A model generated the notes under the pieces. The model searched no databases and was not told the origin of the DNA. It was given only the letters and a program-made list of their open reading frames with translations. This document shows, piece after piece, positions 1 to 8,282 of a stretch of DNA of 64,000 nt; position 1 is the first letter of the stretch, and every line of letters starts with the position of its first letter. The DNA lies in contig JANQQL010000031.1 in the NCBI GenBank assembly GCA_028289345.1, positions 310,001 through 374,000 of the forward strand, written 5' to 3'. The DNA comes from Planctomycetota bacterium (GTDB taxonomy: Bacteria > Planctomycetota > B15-G4 > SIAN01). The translations under genes were made by a program, and so were the position numbers.

Positions 1-768
1 GGGCCGCGAGGTCCCGCGAAAGGTTTGCTCCAAACGATGCAGGTCTTTGATCAGCGCACCGTAAACGATGCCAGCGCCGGGCAAGGTCTTCTCGCTCTGA
101 CGCAAGTGGTCCCATTTGGCCTCCTCGTCCTGCCAGAAAGAAACCGACAAGAACAGATTCGGACGCTCGATCCCGGTGTGGAACAGTTTGGCCTCGGGGA
201 TGCCGACCAACGCTCGGATTTCTCGTTGGACATCCGGGGTCGCGGTGGCGGTCAGAGCAATCGTCGGAGGCTCCCCCAGCAGCCGCCGAATGCCGTCGAT
301 CCGACTGTAGTCGGGACGAAAGTCGTGGCCCCACTCGGTGGCACAATGGGCTTCGTCCACCGCCAGAAGGGCGATTCTGCGATCGTTCACACGCGACAAG
401 AAGGTCTTGGAACGAAACCGCTCGGGAGTGACGTAGAGCAGCGAGATCTTGCCCCGAGCAAACGCATCGATGCGTCGCTCCCGCTCCTGACGAGACAGAG
501 ACGAGTTGACGAAACTCGCCGGAATCCCCTTGGCGCGCAGAGCGTCCACCTGATCCTTCATCAAGGCGATGAGCGGAGAGAGGATGATGGCCGGTCCCTG
601 CACCAAAGCAGGCACTTGGTAGAGCAGTGACTTGCCGCTGCCGGTCGGCATGACGACCAGGGCATCGTTTCCGGCGAGCAAGTGATCGATGACTTCCCGC
701 TGGGGTCCCCGAAAGTCCTGCAAGCCGAATCGGTCTCGCAAGACTCCGAGCACCGGGTCCGCCCCCAT
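1..768 (-). CDS. recQ: RecQ-family ATP-dependent DNA helicase, N-terminal part (cut by window edge)
   Basis: Superfamily 2 DNA helicase that unwinds DNA 3'-5' during repair and recombination. The reading frame opens at an ATG at 766-768 and stays open for 256 codons to the window edge, so the C-terminal part lies outside. Visible motifs are the RecQ motif 0 region (FGLQDFRGPQREVI), Walker A (MPTGSGKSLLYQ), the motif II box DEAHCATEWGHDFRPDY, which closely matches the RecQ signature, and motif III TALTATATPDVQ. Whether the RQC and HRDC domains are present cannot be seen. It is divergent from the aminotransferase gene, with about 210 bases between them. Confidence 0.93.
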   Translation of the reverse strand, partial: MGADPVLGVLRDRFGLQDFRGPQREVIDHLLAGNDALVVMPTGSGKSLLYQVPALVQGPAIILSPLIALMKDQVDALRAKGIPASFVNSSLSRQERERRIDAFARGKISLLYVTPERFRSKTFLSRVNDRRIALLAVDEAHCATEWGHDFRPDYSRIDGIRRLLGEPPTIALTATATPDVQREIRALVGIPEAKLFHTGIERPNLFLSVSFWQDEEAKWDHLRQSEKTLPGAGIVYGALIKDLHRLEQTFRGTSRP

Positions 769-792
769 GGCACTTCACTCCCTGATCCGGCG

Positions 793-804
793 GTTCCATG
801 GAAC
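793..804. promoter_or_regulatory. 12-bp perfect palindrome in a divergent intergenic region
   Basis: GTTCCATGGAAC is a perfect palindrome lying 25 bases upstream of the recQ-like start, between two divergent genes. Its position would suit an operator. A single 12-bp palindrome can occur by chance, so this is only a candidate. Confidence 0.2.
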
Positions 805-977
805 TGCTCCGGTCCCGGGGAACCGTCCACTGTGCCGGGTCACGGAAGCCCCTCAGTATCTTCGCGCGTTGCGAGAATTCTGCGCAAAAACCGACCTCGG
901 TCCCGTCAAGACCACGGGTGGCGGATAAGTTCTCCACGGTCGATCCCTTTCGAGGCCCTTGTTCGAGGAGGTCGTTC

Positions 978-2336
978 ATGAGCCGTTCCCCGGCGTCCGA
1001 TTCATGTTCCTCCGGTTCCCCGTCGCCGCGTCCCCCCGGCTCCAACCGTCGCTCGTTCCTTCGAGCCGTCGGTGGTGCTGCGGGAGCGATGGCCGTGAGC
1101 ACCAGTTTGACACCGCGACTGTGGGCACGGTTGCGGCGTCAATCCCAACTCGCCGAAGGTCTCGATGCGAAAGCGGTCGCCACCGACGAAGCGTTCTGGC
1201 TGCCAGTCCAAGATGCCTACCCCGTGGACCGCTCGCTCCTCAACCTGAACAACGGAGGAGTGAGCCCTTCTCCGAGGCAGGCTCAACAAGCCCTGCGACG
1301 CATGCAGGACTTCGCCAACCAATGTCCGTCTCGGAACCTGTGGCGGATCCAGGAGCCCCAGCGGGAAACCGTGCGTCAAGATTTGGCGGAGTTGTTCGGC
1401 GCGAATGCGGAAGAGATCGCCATTTGTCGCAATGCGACCGAGGCGCTGGAAACCGTGACCTTCGGCTTGGACCTGAAGCCCGGCGACGTCGTTCTTTCCA
1501 CCAATCAAGATTACCCGCGCATGATCCACGCCTGGAACCAACGAGCCCAGCGCGAGGGCATCGAGTTTCGACAGATCTCCTTGCCCACTCCCTCGACCGC
1601 GGAGCAAACCGTGGAGGCTTTCGCTCGTGCCATCACTCCGCAGACCAAAGTGCTCCACTTTTGCCACGTCATCAACTTGACCGGACAGATCCTGCCCGTG
1701 CGAGAGCTGTGCGATCTGGCCCGCTCCCGAGGCTGCCTCTCTCTCGTGGATGGCGCACACGCGTTCGGCCATCTGGACTTTCGGGGCACCGACCTGGGCT
1801 GCGATTTCTACGGGACAAGTCTCCACAAGTGGATGTCGGCCCCGTTCGGCACCGGCATGCTCTACGTCCGCAAGGAGCACATCGAATCGGTGTGGCCGTT
1901 GTTCGCTCATGAACATCCCCGCAGCGAGGACATCCGCAAGTTTGAACAAATCGGCACCCATCCTTGCCCACTGGTTCTTTCCATCGCGGAGGCCATCAAG
2001 CTTCACCGCCAGATCGGCCCGGCTCGCAAGGAAGCTCGCCTCAGATCGCTGCGAGATCACTGGGCGGGCCCCCTGTCCCGAGAACCGGGAATCCGCTTCC
2101 ACACGGCGCTGGAATCCGAGTCCTCGTGCGGCTTCGCAACCATCGAAGTTCCGGGGATCGAGGCAGCGGACCTCGCGAGTCACCTTTGGCAGAAACACCG
2201 CATCGTGGTTTCCCCGATTCGACACGAGGAGTTTCAGGGCATTCGAGTGTCGTCCCATGTCTACACCCTGCGACCGGAACTCGACCGTTTCGTCCGAGCA
2301 ATGCAAGAAGTTGCGCGAGAAGGACTCCCTGCCTAG
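978..2336 (+). CDS. Tat-exported class V (PLP) aminotransferase, isopenicillin-N-epimerase/cysteine-desulfurase-like
   Basis: PLP-dependent fold-type I enzyme of 452 residues. The start is set by an ATG preceded by a strong Shine-Dalgarno (GAGGAGGT at 965-972). The N-terminus has a twin-arginine signal (NRRSFLRAV, Arg24-Arg25) and a hydrophobic stretch, so it is probably exported folded with its cofactor. The PLP-aspartate motif VDGAHAFGH (Asp258) and the Schiff-base lysine in GTSLHKWMSAP (Lys284) are intact. The family includes epimerases, desulfurases and lyases. The substrate cannot be read from the sequence. A periplasmic member is uncommon but known for Tat-substrate relatives. It is followed by the ferredoxin gene on the same strand, about 100 bases downstream. 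Confidence 0.88.
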   Translation: MSRSPASDSCSSGSPSPRPPGSNRRSFLRAVGGAAGAMAVSTSLTPRLWARLRRQSQLAEGLDAKAVATDEAFWLPVQDAYPVDRSLLNLNNGGVSPSPRQAQQALRRMQDFANQCPSRNLWRIQEPQRETVRQDLAELFGANAEEIAICRNATEALETVTFGLDLKPGDVVLSTNQDYPRMIHAWNQRAQREGIEFRQISLPTPSTAEQTVEAFARAITPQTKVLHFCHVINLTGQILPVRELCDLARSRGCLSLVDGAHAFGHLDFRGTDLGCDFYGTSLHKWMSAPFGTGMLYVRKEHIESVWPLFAHEHPRSEDIRKFEQIGTHPCPLVLSIAEAIKLHRQIGPARKEARLRSLRDHWAGPLSREPGIRFHTALESESSCGFATIEVPGIEAADLASHLWQKHRIVVSPIRHEEFQGIRVSSHVYTLRPELDRFVRAMQEVAREGLPA

Positions 2337-2439
2337 TGTCATGAACTCCAAAGAAGGTTGCGTCCGGGACTGATCCCTGATGTTGGCAGTCCTGGGAGCG
2401 ACACCCCTTTCTCTTCCCATCTTTCGAAAGAGCTCTCTC

Positions 2440-2736
2440 GTGACGTACGTCGTCCAAGCCCCCTGCGTCAATTGCAAGTACGGCGATTGCGTCGATGTGT
2501 GTCCCGTCGAGTGCTTCTACGAAGGCGATACGATGCTCTACATCAACCCCGATGAGTGCATCGACTGCAGCGCCTGCCAACCGGTTTGCCCAGTGCAAGC
2601 AATCGTGCCCGGCGACCAAGCCGAGAAAGAATGGATCCAGAAGAACAAGGACTTTGCCTACTCCGAAGACCGGCGTCGCTCCTCACGCCATGACGTCACC
2701 CACGGCCCAGACTGGGACGAGGATTTGGCGGGCTAA
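2440..2736 (+). CDS. fdxA: 7Fe ferredoxin ([3Fe-4S][4Fe-4S])
   Basis: Small electron carrier of 98 residues from a GTG start at 2440, with GAAAGAG about 8 bases upstream. The GTG is chosen because it gives the canonical MTYVV N-terminus of the family. An ATG 60 bases upstream would add an atypical 20-residue leader. The cysteine pattern fits Azotobacter ferredoxin I: C9, C17 and C50 for the [3Fe-4S] cluster, and C21, C40, C43 and C46 for the [4Fe-4S] cluster. The segment CPVECFYEGD is diagnostic of this group. It is cytosolic and its redox partner is not evident from the neighbours. Confidence 0.93.
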   Translation: MTYVVQAPCVNCKYGDCVDVCPVECFYEGDTMLYINPDECIDCSACQPVCPVQAIVPGDQAEKEWIQKNKDFAYSEDRRRSSRHDVTHGPDWDEDLAG

Positions 2737-2762
2737 GCCACATGACTCATGAGGGCCGACTG

Positions 2763-2796
2763 CGAATCACCGAATCCCTTCGGACTCCCTGATTCG
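2763..2796. other. Hairpin-forming inverted repeat downstream of the ferredoxin gene
   Basis: Outer arms CGAATCA (2763-2769) and TGATTCG (2790-2796) enclose a second stem CCGAA/TTCGG (2770-2774 and 2779-2783) with a TCCC loop and a 6-base bulge. It starts 27 bases after the ferredoxin stop and could protect or end that transcript. No T-run follows, so it is not a classical intrinsic terminator. The rest of 2737-3014 shows nothing recognisable except the next gene's ribosome binding site. Confidence 0.3.
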
Positions 2797-3014
2797 GACC
2801 TTCGCCAACCTCCACGACCACGAGAGACGTTTGCGGTGAAGAACACCGCCAGTCCTGGTCAGAAGAAACTCTGGTTCATTCACGCGCGGTGATCAGGAAC
2901 CGAGCGAGCTGAAGCGGCACTCACGGCAAACGATTGCCGAACAACCTCCGCCGCATGGCTGCGCGGAAACGCCAGGAAGAGCCGTACAATCGCGCTCCCT
3001 GAAGGAGGTGACCA

Positions 3015-4775
3015 ATGCCCACTCGACCACGGCTGTCCGTGGCTATTGTCACGGCAGTGCTTTGTTCCCGTGTTCCGCACGCATATCCCGCTCAGCTTCA
3101 GTTCCTCGATGAAACACAAGCTCGCGGCATCACCAATCCCGTCACCATGGACGGAATGGCTGCAGGAGCGGCGGCGGCGGATTACGACGACGATGGCGAC
3201 ATCGACTTGTTCGTCCCGACCGAACACGGTCATGCGGATCGCCTGTATCGCAATCTCGGCGACGGCACCTACCAAGACATCGCGGAACAAGTGGGTCTCG
3301 ATAGCCTGGATGCCCATCGTGCGGCTCTCTGGCTCGACTATGACGGCGACCGGGCCATGGATCTGGTGGTGTTCGGGGGAGACTGCTGGTCCGAGTGCCC
3401 TCCCGAAAACGCGCCACTGAAGCTGTATCGCCAGGAAAATGACGGCACATTCACCGCGGTCAACCCGCTCCTCGATCCCGGGGGCCGTCCGATCGGGAAA
3501 CCGGAGGGTGACGGCATCGCTCCCCTTCACGCGTCTTCGATCGCTGCCGGCGACATCAATCGCGATGGATTTCTGGACCTCTACGTCAGTGTCTGGCGCG
3601 GCTACTGCCGCCTGTTCCTGAACAATGGAGACGGAACCCTCGCCGACATCAGCTCCTGGAGCGGTGCCTGCGATCGCTACGAGCACGTCTGGCAGACGAT
3701 GTTCCACGACTTCGACGGAGACGGCTGGCAAGACATCTACGTGTGCGTCGACGCGGAGCCCAACCACCTCTATCGCAACCAACGGAACAATACGTTCGTG
3801 GACGTCGCCCCTCAGTACGGTCTCGATAACAGCATGAACGACATGGGTTTGACTCTTGGCGATTATGACAACGACGGAGACTTCGACCTCTACATCACCA
3901 ACATTTGGAACATCCACGGTCGCGGCGAACACAATGTCATGTTCCGCGATGACTCATTCGGCGATCAGCCCTGGTTCACGGAGGTGGCCGCCGAACTCGG
4001 CGTCGACCAAGGGCACTGGGGGTGGGGAGCCACCTTCGCCGACGCCAACAACGACGGCTGGCTGGATCTCGCGGCCACCAATGGGTTCTTCGACGAACCG
4101 TGGGACAGCGATCCGTCGCGATTCTTCCTGCACAATGGTCAGACGCCGGTCGCCTACCAAGATGTCTCCACCGCGGTCGGTTTCCACGACACGGACTGGG
4201 GGAGCTGCCTGGTCTCCTTCGACTCGAATCGTGACGGAGACTTGGATCTCCTCCAAGTATGCAACGGTGCCGGTCCTTTGCGGTTACTCGAAAACCAGCT
4301 CGATGCAACCGCTCCCGACCAGCATTGGTTGGTGGTTCGCCCGAGGATCCGCGGGGCCAATCACTGGGCCATCGGCACCGTCATCCGCGTGAAATCGGCG
4401 GCCCTCGAAATGGCGCGGCTGATTTCCGCGGGCACCAGTCTCCTGGGCCAGGAGCCGGCCGAAGCGTTCTTCGGACTTGCCCATCACCCACGTGCCGCAA
4501 GGATCACCATCGAATGGCCCGATGGGACCTCGACCGTGCTTCGCGACGTGGATGCAAACCAGGTGCTCACGGTCCACCACGATCCAGTCCTGCCTCCCCC
4601 GCCGCTCTATGGCGACGTCAACGGCGATGGGCGCATCGACATCGGTGACATCTTCGCGTTGATCGAAGTCTGGGGAGATTGCGAGTACGGAGATCCGTGT
4701 CCGGCAGATCTGAATGGCAATGGCTCGGTCGGATGGATCGACCTGACCATCTTGATCGGACTCTGGTTGTTCTGA
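3015..4775 (+). CDS. Secreted FG-GAP/VCBS repeat protein with ASPIC/UnbV and dockerin-like C-terminus
   Basis: 586-residue exported protein with an excellent Shine-Dalgarno (AAGGAGGTGA at 3002-3011) before the ATG. It begins with a signal peptide of about 26 residues. At least seven calcium-binding FG-GAP/VCBS-type motifs follow, for example DYDDDGDIDL, DFDGDGWQDI, DYDNDGDFDL, DANNDGWLDL and DSNRDGDLDL, suggesting a beta-propeller. Then comes an ASPIC/UnbV (CRTAC1-type) domain with WPDGTSTVLRDV. The last 60 residues carry two EF-hand-like dockerin repeats, GDVNGDGRIDIGD and ADLNGNGSVGWID. Such dockerin-like ends are frequent in Planctomycetota without a cellulosome. The role is probably extracellular adhesion or surface recognition. 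No enzyme active site was recognised. Confidence 0.9.
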   Translation: MPTRPRLSVAIVTAVLCSRVPHAYPAQLQFLDETQARGITNPVTMDGMAAGAAAADYDDDGDIDLFVPTEHGHADRLYRNLGDGTYQDIAEQVGLDSLDAHRAALWLDYDGDRAMDLVVFGGDCWSECPPENAPLKLYRQENDGTFTAVNPLLDPGGRPIGKPEGDGIAPLHASSIAAGDINRDGFLDLYVSVWRGYCRLFLNNGDGTLADISSWSGACDRYEHVWQTMFHDFDGDGWQDIYVCVDAEPNHLYRNQRNNTFVDVAPQYGLDNSMNDMGLTLGDYDNDGDFDLYITNIWNIHGRGEHNVMFRDDSFGDQPWFTEVAAELGVDQGHWGWGATFADANNDGWLDLAATNGFFDEPWDSDPSRFFLHNGQTPVAYQDVSTAVGFHDTDWGSCLVSFDSNRDGDLDLLQVCNGAGPLRLLENQLDATAPDQHWLVVRPRIRGANHWAIGTVIRVKSAALEMARLISAGTSLLGQEPAEAFFGLAHHPRAARITIEWPDGTSTVLRDVDANQVLTVHHDPVLPPPPLYGDVNGDGRIDIGDIFALIEVWGDCEYGDPCPADLNGNGSVGWIDLTILIGLWLF

Positions 4776-4791
4776 GAATCCGAGCCTTGAC

Positions 4792-5646
4792 TCAGATCGT
4801 GACGCCGAACACGCCCTTGAAGAGCAGGGCGACGACAATCGACAAGATCATGAAGGTCAGCCCCATGCCGAGCTCGAAGCCGAAGCTCCAGTCAATCCCC
4901 AGCAACGGCAGTTCGCGCACTGGGTAGGGCACCTGGATGCTGGCGAACGCCGATCCGTCCCCAAACGCCTCTTCCGTGGGGTAGAGAATCAGATCGGTGG
5001 TCGACGAGGAGCGCATCGGCGACAACATCGTCAGGTCCTCTTCCATGCCCACGTGGATCTGCTTGGTGACGGTCTCGCTGCCGCAGGTCAGTTTCAGGTC
5101 ATAGACGCCCGGCTTGGTCGCGCGCATGGGAAACATGACTCGGTCGATGGTCGGCGCGTGAACTTTGGCTCCGGCCAGCTCCAGGCCGTCAGGGAACTCG
5201 ACGGTCACCTCTTCCGGCAAGCCATCGGAACCCGTCGCCCAGTTCTCCATCTGGACGGTGACGTTCACCTTGTCCCCGACGTCCAGCGGCTTGTAAGCCA
5301 AGCGCATCTGCATCTGGGCGAACAAAAACACGAAAGGGATCATCATCACCGCCATGGGTCGGAGCTGATGTCCCATGTAGAACGAAATCTGGACCAGGGT
5401 CCGTCCCAGGGACTTCAAGACGATGCCGAGATCGTCCCGGAACAACTTGATCGCCAGGACATGCGCCTTGTAGCTGTCCTTCAGCTGCGCGATACGGGTC
5501 TGGTTCGAGCAATACTTCATGGCGATCAACGCCAAGATGCCGACCAGTGCAGAGAGCACCGCCAGCCCGACCCAAGGGTCGATGCTCCGGAACGGCGTCC
5601 AGACCGCTCCGAAAAGGCCGTTGAAGAAGGAATTGAAGCTAGACAT
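4792..5646 (-). CDS. EMC3/TMCO1-like (DUF106, Oxa1 superfamily) membrane protein with a periplasmic insert
   Basis: 284 residues, ATG at 5646 with GAGGA about 6 bases upstream. The layout is one membrane helix (about residues 26-44), a basic amphipathic cytoplasmic segment (about 45-95), a second helix containing LRPMAVMMIPFVFLFAQ, a soluble region of about 140 residues with an Ig-like beta pattern (about 120-255), and a C-terminal hydrophobic segment (about 255-284). The helix, coiled-coil, helix with the LRPM motif, then final helix resembles archaeal DUF106/EMC3 proteins of the YidC/Oxa1 insertase superfamily. The large insert before the last helix is unusual. It is the last gene of the Sat-CysC-AlkP operon, about 280 bases after the ribbon-helix-helix gene. 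The family assignment is by eye and uncertain. A generic membrane protein is the alternative. Confidence 0.6.
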   Translation of the reverse strand: MSSFNSFFNGLFGAVWTPFRSIDPWVGLAVLSALVGILALIAMKYCSNQTRIAQLKDSYKAHVLAIKLFRDDLGIVLKSLGRTLVQISFYMGHQLRPMAVMMIPFVFLFAQMQMRLAYKPLDVGDKVNVTVQMENWATGSDGLPEEVTVEFPDGLELAGAKVHAPTIDRVMFPMRATKPGVYDLKLTCGSETVTKQIHVGMEEDLTMLSPMRSSSTTDLILYPTEEAFGDGSAFASIQVPYPVRELPLLGIDWSFGFELGMGLTFMILSIVVALLFKGVFGVTI

Positions 5647-5927
5647 GAAAGTCCTCGAAAACAGCGACGTCCCATTCCACCGAGGGATCTCGGCGCCCTG
5701 CAATCATCGAGCGAAACTGCGTGCCCCCCACCGCGTGTCACAACGATCACCGGACACCGGTCGGTCTCTCAGCGCCCAGGACCAGCACCGCCGCGACCGC
5801 CTCTCTGCCAACGGTCCACGCAACCAAGCGCAACATCGTCCCGGTCACGTGACTCTGGCGGGCGATCAGCGGTGACGCAAAGCGTCATCCGCTGCATCGC
5901 ACGCAGCGAACGGCGGCTCCGGCCCCG

Positions 5928-6125
5928 TTAGCTGATGTAGCCGAGGCCGCGCAGCTTCTCGCGCATCGCCTCCGGGTCCTGGTCACCGCCCGGATCGATC
6001 TGGTTCATTTCACGCTCGAGCACGTGGAACACAAACTCGTCCACCGAAGAGTAGCCGGCGACTTCTGCCACCTTCTCGAGCCGCTGATACATGTCTTTGT
6101 CGACCTTGATCTTGGGTCCAAACAT
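5928..6125 (-). CDS. Small ribbon-helix-helix-like protein with C-terminal LGYIS
   Basis: 65 residues from ATG 6125, with GAGGACCC just upstream. The N-terminal 40 residues (basic beta strand KIKVDKD, helix YQRLEKVAEVAG, turn YSSVDE, helix FVFHVLEREM) fit a ribbon-helix-helix (CopG/Arc-type) fold. The tail DPEAMREKLRGLGYIS is acidic, then amphipathic. The protein is paralogous to the one at 12509-12733, sharing both the fold and the tail. It lies 34 bases downstream of the AlkP lipoprotein gene and is probably cotranscribed with it. It may be a DNA-binding autoregulator or a small adaptor. The target is unknown. Confidence 0.75.
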   Translation of the reverse strand: MFGPKIKVDKDMYQRLEKVAEVAGYSSVDEFVFHVLEREMNQIDPGGDQDPEAMREKLRGLGYIS

Positions 6126-6159
6126 CGAAGGGTCCTCAGAGTTCAGATGGAAAAGGAGG

Positions 6160-8196
6160 TCACGGAGCGGTCACGGGGCTTCCCACGACCTCTTCGGGGA
6201 TCTTCAAATCGAAGTGATGCAGTAGCGTCGCCGTGAGATCACACAGCGTCGGGTCTTTCTTCTTCACCGGCAGGTTGGTGACCAGGATTCCGGGGACGAC
6301 CTCAGGATCCATGAGGTGATTCCCACTCCAGTAGTTCTCGTTGTCCTCGATCAGCGGAGTCCCCTCGCACGGCACCAGGCCCAGCGCCGTGTCGTCTGAG
6401 GCCCCGTAGTGAGCGTCGAAACCGATCACGAGGTCCGGGGATCCTGCGGCCGCATCGCCTTGGTAGATTTCATCGCGGAGGAACACCCGACGCACCGGTG
6501 CCGCGCCGCTCCGCTTGTCGTCCTTCAGCGCCAGAAGCTTGGTCCGCAGCTCCTCGAGAAGCGCCTGGGTCGCGGATTCGTCCACAATCCCGTCGGGCTC
6601 CCGGCCTTTCTGATTGATGTAGATACCGTTGAACCCGACCGCGTAGGCCTTGGTCTTCGACCAGTCGATCCCGATGATCGTTCCCGGAAGAGCGTCACCC
6701 GCCGCGTCGAACATTTCCTGACCGGTTTGGTCCAGGGTCAAATAGCCCTCGTCCCGCAGGAACTTGTTGATGTTGAGTTTTCGGGTGAACGGTGCAAAAC
6801 CGTGATCCGACATCACCATGATAGGCGTGTCGTGACCAACTCTCTCTCGGATCTCTCCAAGGGCCTCATCCATCTTGAGGTACGCGTCGCGGATCGCGAA
6901 TTGGTGCTGACGCGCGAGGTCCTCATCCCGAGCCGGATGGCCACTCTCGATGTGCCGCCACATCATGTGGCAACGCAGGTCCACCGTGGAAAAGTAGAAG
7001 AAGAGGAGCCCGTCCTCGAAGCGGTCGAGGGCGTAGTCAAGCATCCGCATGCGCTCTTCAGTGACGACATTGCACTGATCGATGAACTCGCTGTCGCTGA
7101 GGACCATTTCCTGGAGAGCCTTGGTCTCCTCGGCGAGGCCCTGGGTGTAGAACGGGCCGATCGCGTCGGCGATGTCGGCGATGGCATCGTCGTCGGGGAG
7201 TGAGATCGGGCTCGTCGGAGCGCTCGGGTCGATGTTGACCGGCGAGGCATAGAGCTTGAACACCGGTTCCACTTCCTGCAGGTAGAAGTGGACAATCCCA
7301 CCAGCGGTTCCGCCGATCAGGCCGAGATCGAAGTAGACGCGGCACCAATCGCTCCACTCCCCTTCGCGGAGAGTGACGGAGTCGCCACCTTCGAGCTCGA
7401 TGAGCGCCGACTTTTCCCTCGGATCGAGATAAACGTTCATCGGGCACTGAGAAAGGTTGGCTTCCTCGGTCGGGACCGGGGGACCAAAGATCCTCGTATA
7501 GACCACGCCATCGTCGACGTTGACCAGCTCGTGTTTGCCGACCTTGATCTTGTCCGCGTGTTCCGGCAGCCGGCTCGTGTAGTAGAAATAAATCCCATCG
7601 ATCCCACCTTGGAGATCCGGGGTCCCCATATCGGTCAAGACCAACTGGCTCGTGGAGCCCGGCTCTACGGGATAGGCCGCGGGCATTCGATAGACATCGG
7701 CGCGAATGCCGTCATCCTCCAGCCATTCCCAGAAGGGCGTGCCCTGGCGAATCGCCTCGGGCTGATCCGAGAACGGACTGGGCACCACGGCATCACTGAA
7801 CGGCAGGTTCCAAAGTGACACCTCCGGCGCCGTCTGGGTCGAACTCATGGGGTGATAGTTGTCGACGTTTCGGTGCAGAAAGTCGAACACGCCGTGCCCA
7901 CCCGGATTCATCCCGGTGATGAAGTTTGACCAGGCGACCGGCGACTGTGGAGGATTGCTGGTTCCCAGTCGTTCGAAAGCCCCTTCCTCGGCCAGGGCCA
8001 GAAAGTGAGGCATGAGCCCCTCCCCCATGAACGTCTGCAGCAGGTTCGGGTCCATCCCGTCGATGCCGACGATGACCAGTTTCTTGCCGACGTTTCGGAA
8101 TTCGTCGCACGAGGCCAGGACGAAGAGTCCCGCCAGTGCGGTCAAAGAGAGGACTCCGGAATGAACCGTTCGGAGAGGATGCCGTCGCGATTTCAA
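6160..8196 (-). CDS. AlkP-superfamily type I phosphodiesterase lipoprotein
   Basis: 678 residues. A TTG start at 8196 is preferred. It has GGAG about 8 bases upstream and yields a textbook lipoprotein signal: basic MKSRRHPLR, hydrophobic core, lipobox LASC with Cys30. The mature part has the metal-binding Asp in VIVGIDGMDP (Asp46) and the predicted nucleophile region QSPVAWSNFITG (Ser85), aligning with the Thr of nucleotide pyrophosphatases. A second metal site SDHGFAPF and a late metal-binding YWSGNH motif are present. The reaction is probably phosphodiester or sulfo/phosphotransfer chemistry at the outer side of a membrane. The substrate is unknown. It follows the membrane AlkP gene at 8283-10472 in an apparent operon starting with sat and cysC. 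Confidence 0.87.
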   Translation of the reverse strand: MKSRRHPLRTVHSGVLSLTALAGLFVLASCDEFRNVGKKLVIVGIDGMDPNLLQTFMGEGLMPHFLALAEEGAFERLGTSNPPQSPVAWSNFITGMNPGGHGVFDFLHRNVDNYHPMSSTQTAPEVSLWNLPFSDAVVPSPFSDQPEAIRQGTPFWEWLEDDGIRADVYRMPAAYPVEPGSTSQLVLTDMGTPDLQGGIDGIYFYYTSRLPEHADKIKVGKHELVNVDDGVVYTRIFGPPVPTEEANLSQCPMNVYLDPREKSALIELEGGDSVTLREGEWSDWCRVYFDLGLIGGTAGGIVHFYLQEVEPVFKLYASPVNIDPSAPTSPISLPDDDAIADIADAIGPFYTQGLAEETKALQEMVLSDSEFIDQCNVVTEERMRMLDYALDRFEDGLLFFYFSTVDLRCHMMWRHIESGHPARDEDLARQHQFAIRDAYLKMDEALGEIRERVGHDTPIMVMSDHGFAPFTRKLNINKFLRDEGYLTLDQTGQEMFDAAGDALPGTIIGIDWSKTKAYAVGFNGIYINQKGREPDGIVDESATQALLEELRTKLLALKDDKRSGAAPVRRVFLRDEIYQGDAAAGSPDLVIGFDAHYGASDDTALGLVPCEGTPLIEDNENYWSGNHLMDPEVVPGILVTNLPVKKKDPTLCDLTATLLHHFDLKIPEEVVGSPVTAP

Positions 8197-8282
8197 GAAT
8201 CTGACTCCGGGGATGTTCTCGAGAAAAGGGGCGCCGAAGCGCCATGCCACGTCGGTGTTTTGCGGGGCTGCCGCAGATCGGT

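Noticed and set aside
1002-2477. A 491-codon minus-strand open frame
   Set aside because: It is antisense to the aminotransferase, which has the PLP lysine, Tat signal and ribosome binding site.
2495-2752. An alternative frame across the ferredoxin gene
   Set aside because: The other frame encodes a complete 7Fe ferredoxin with all nine cysteines, so this is a shadow.
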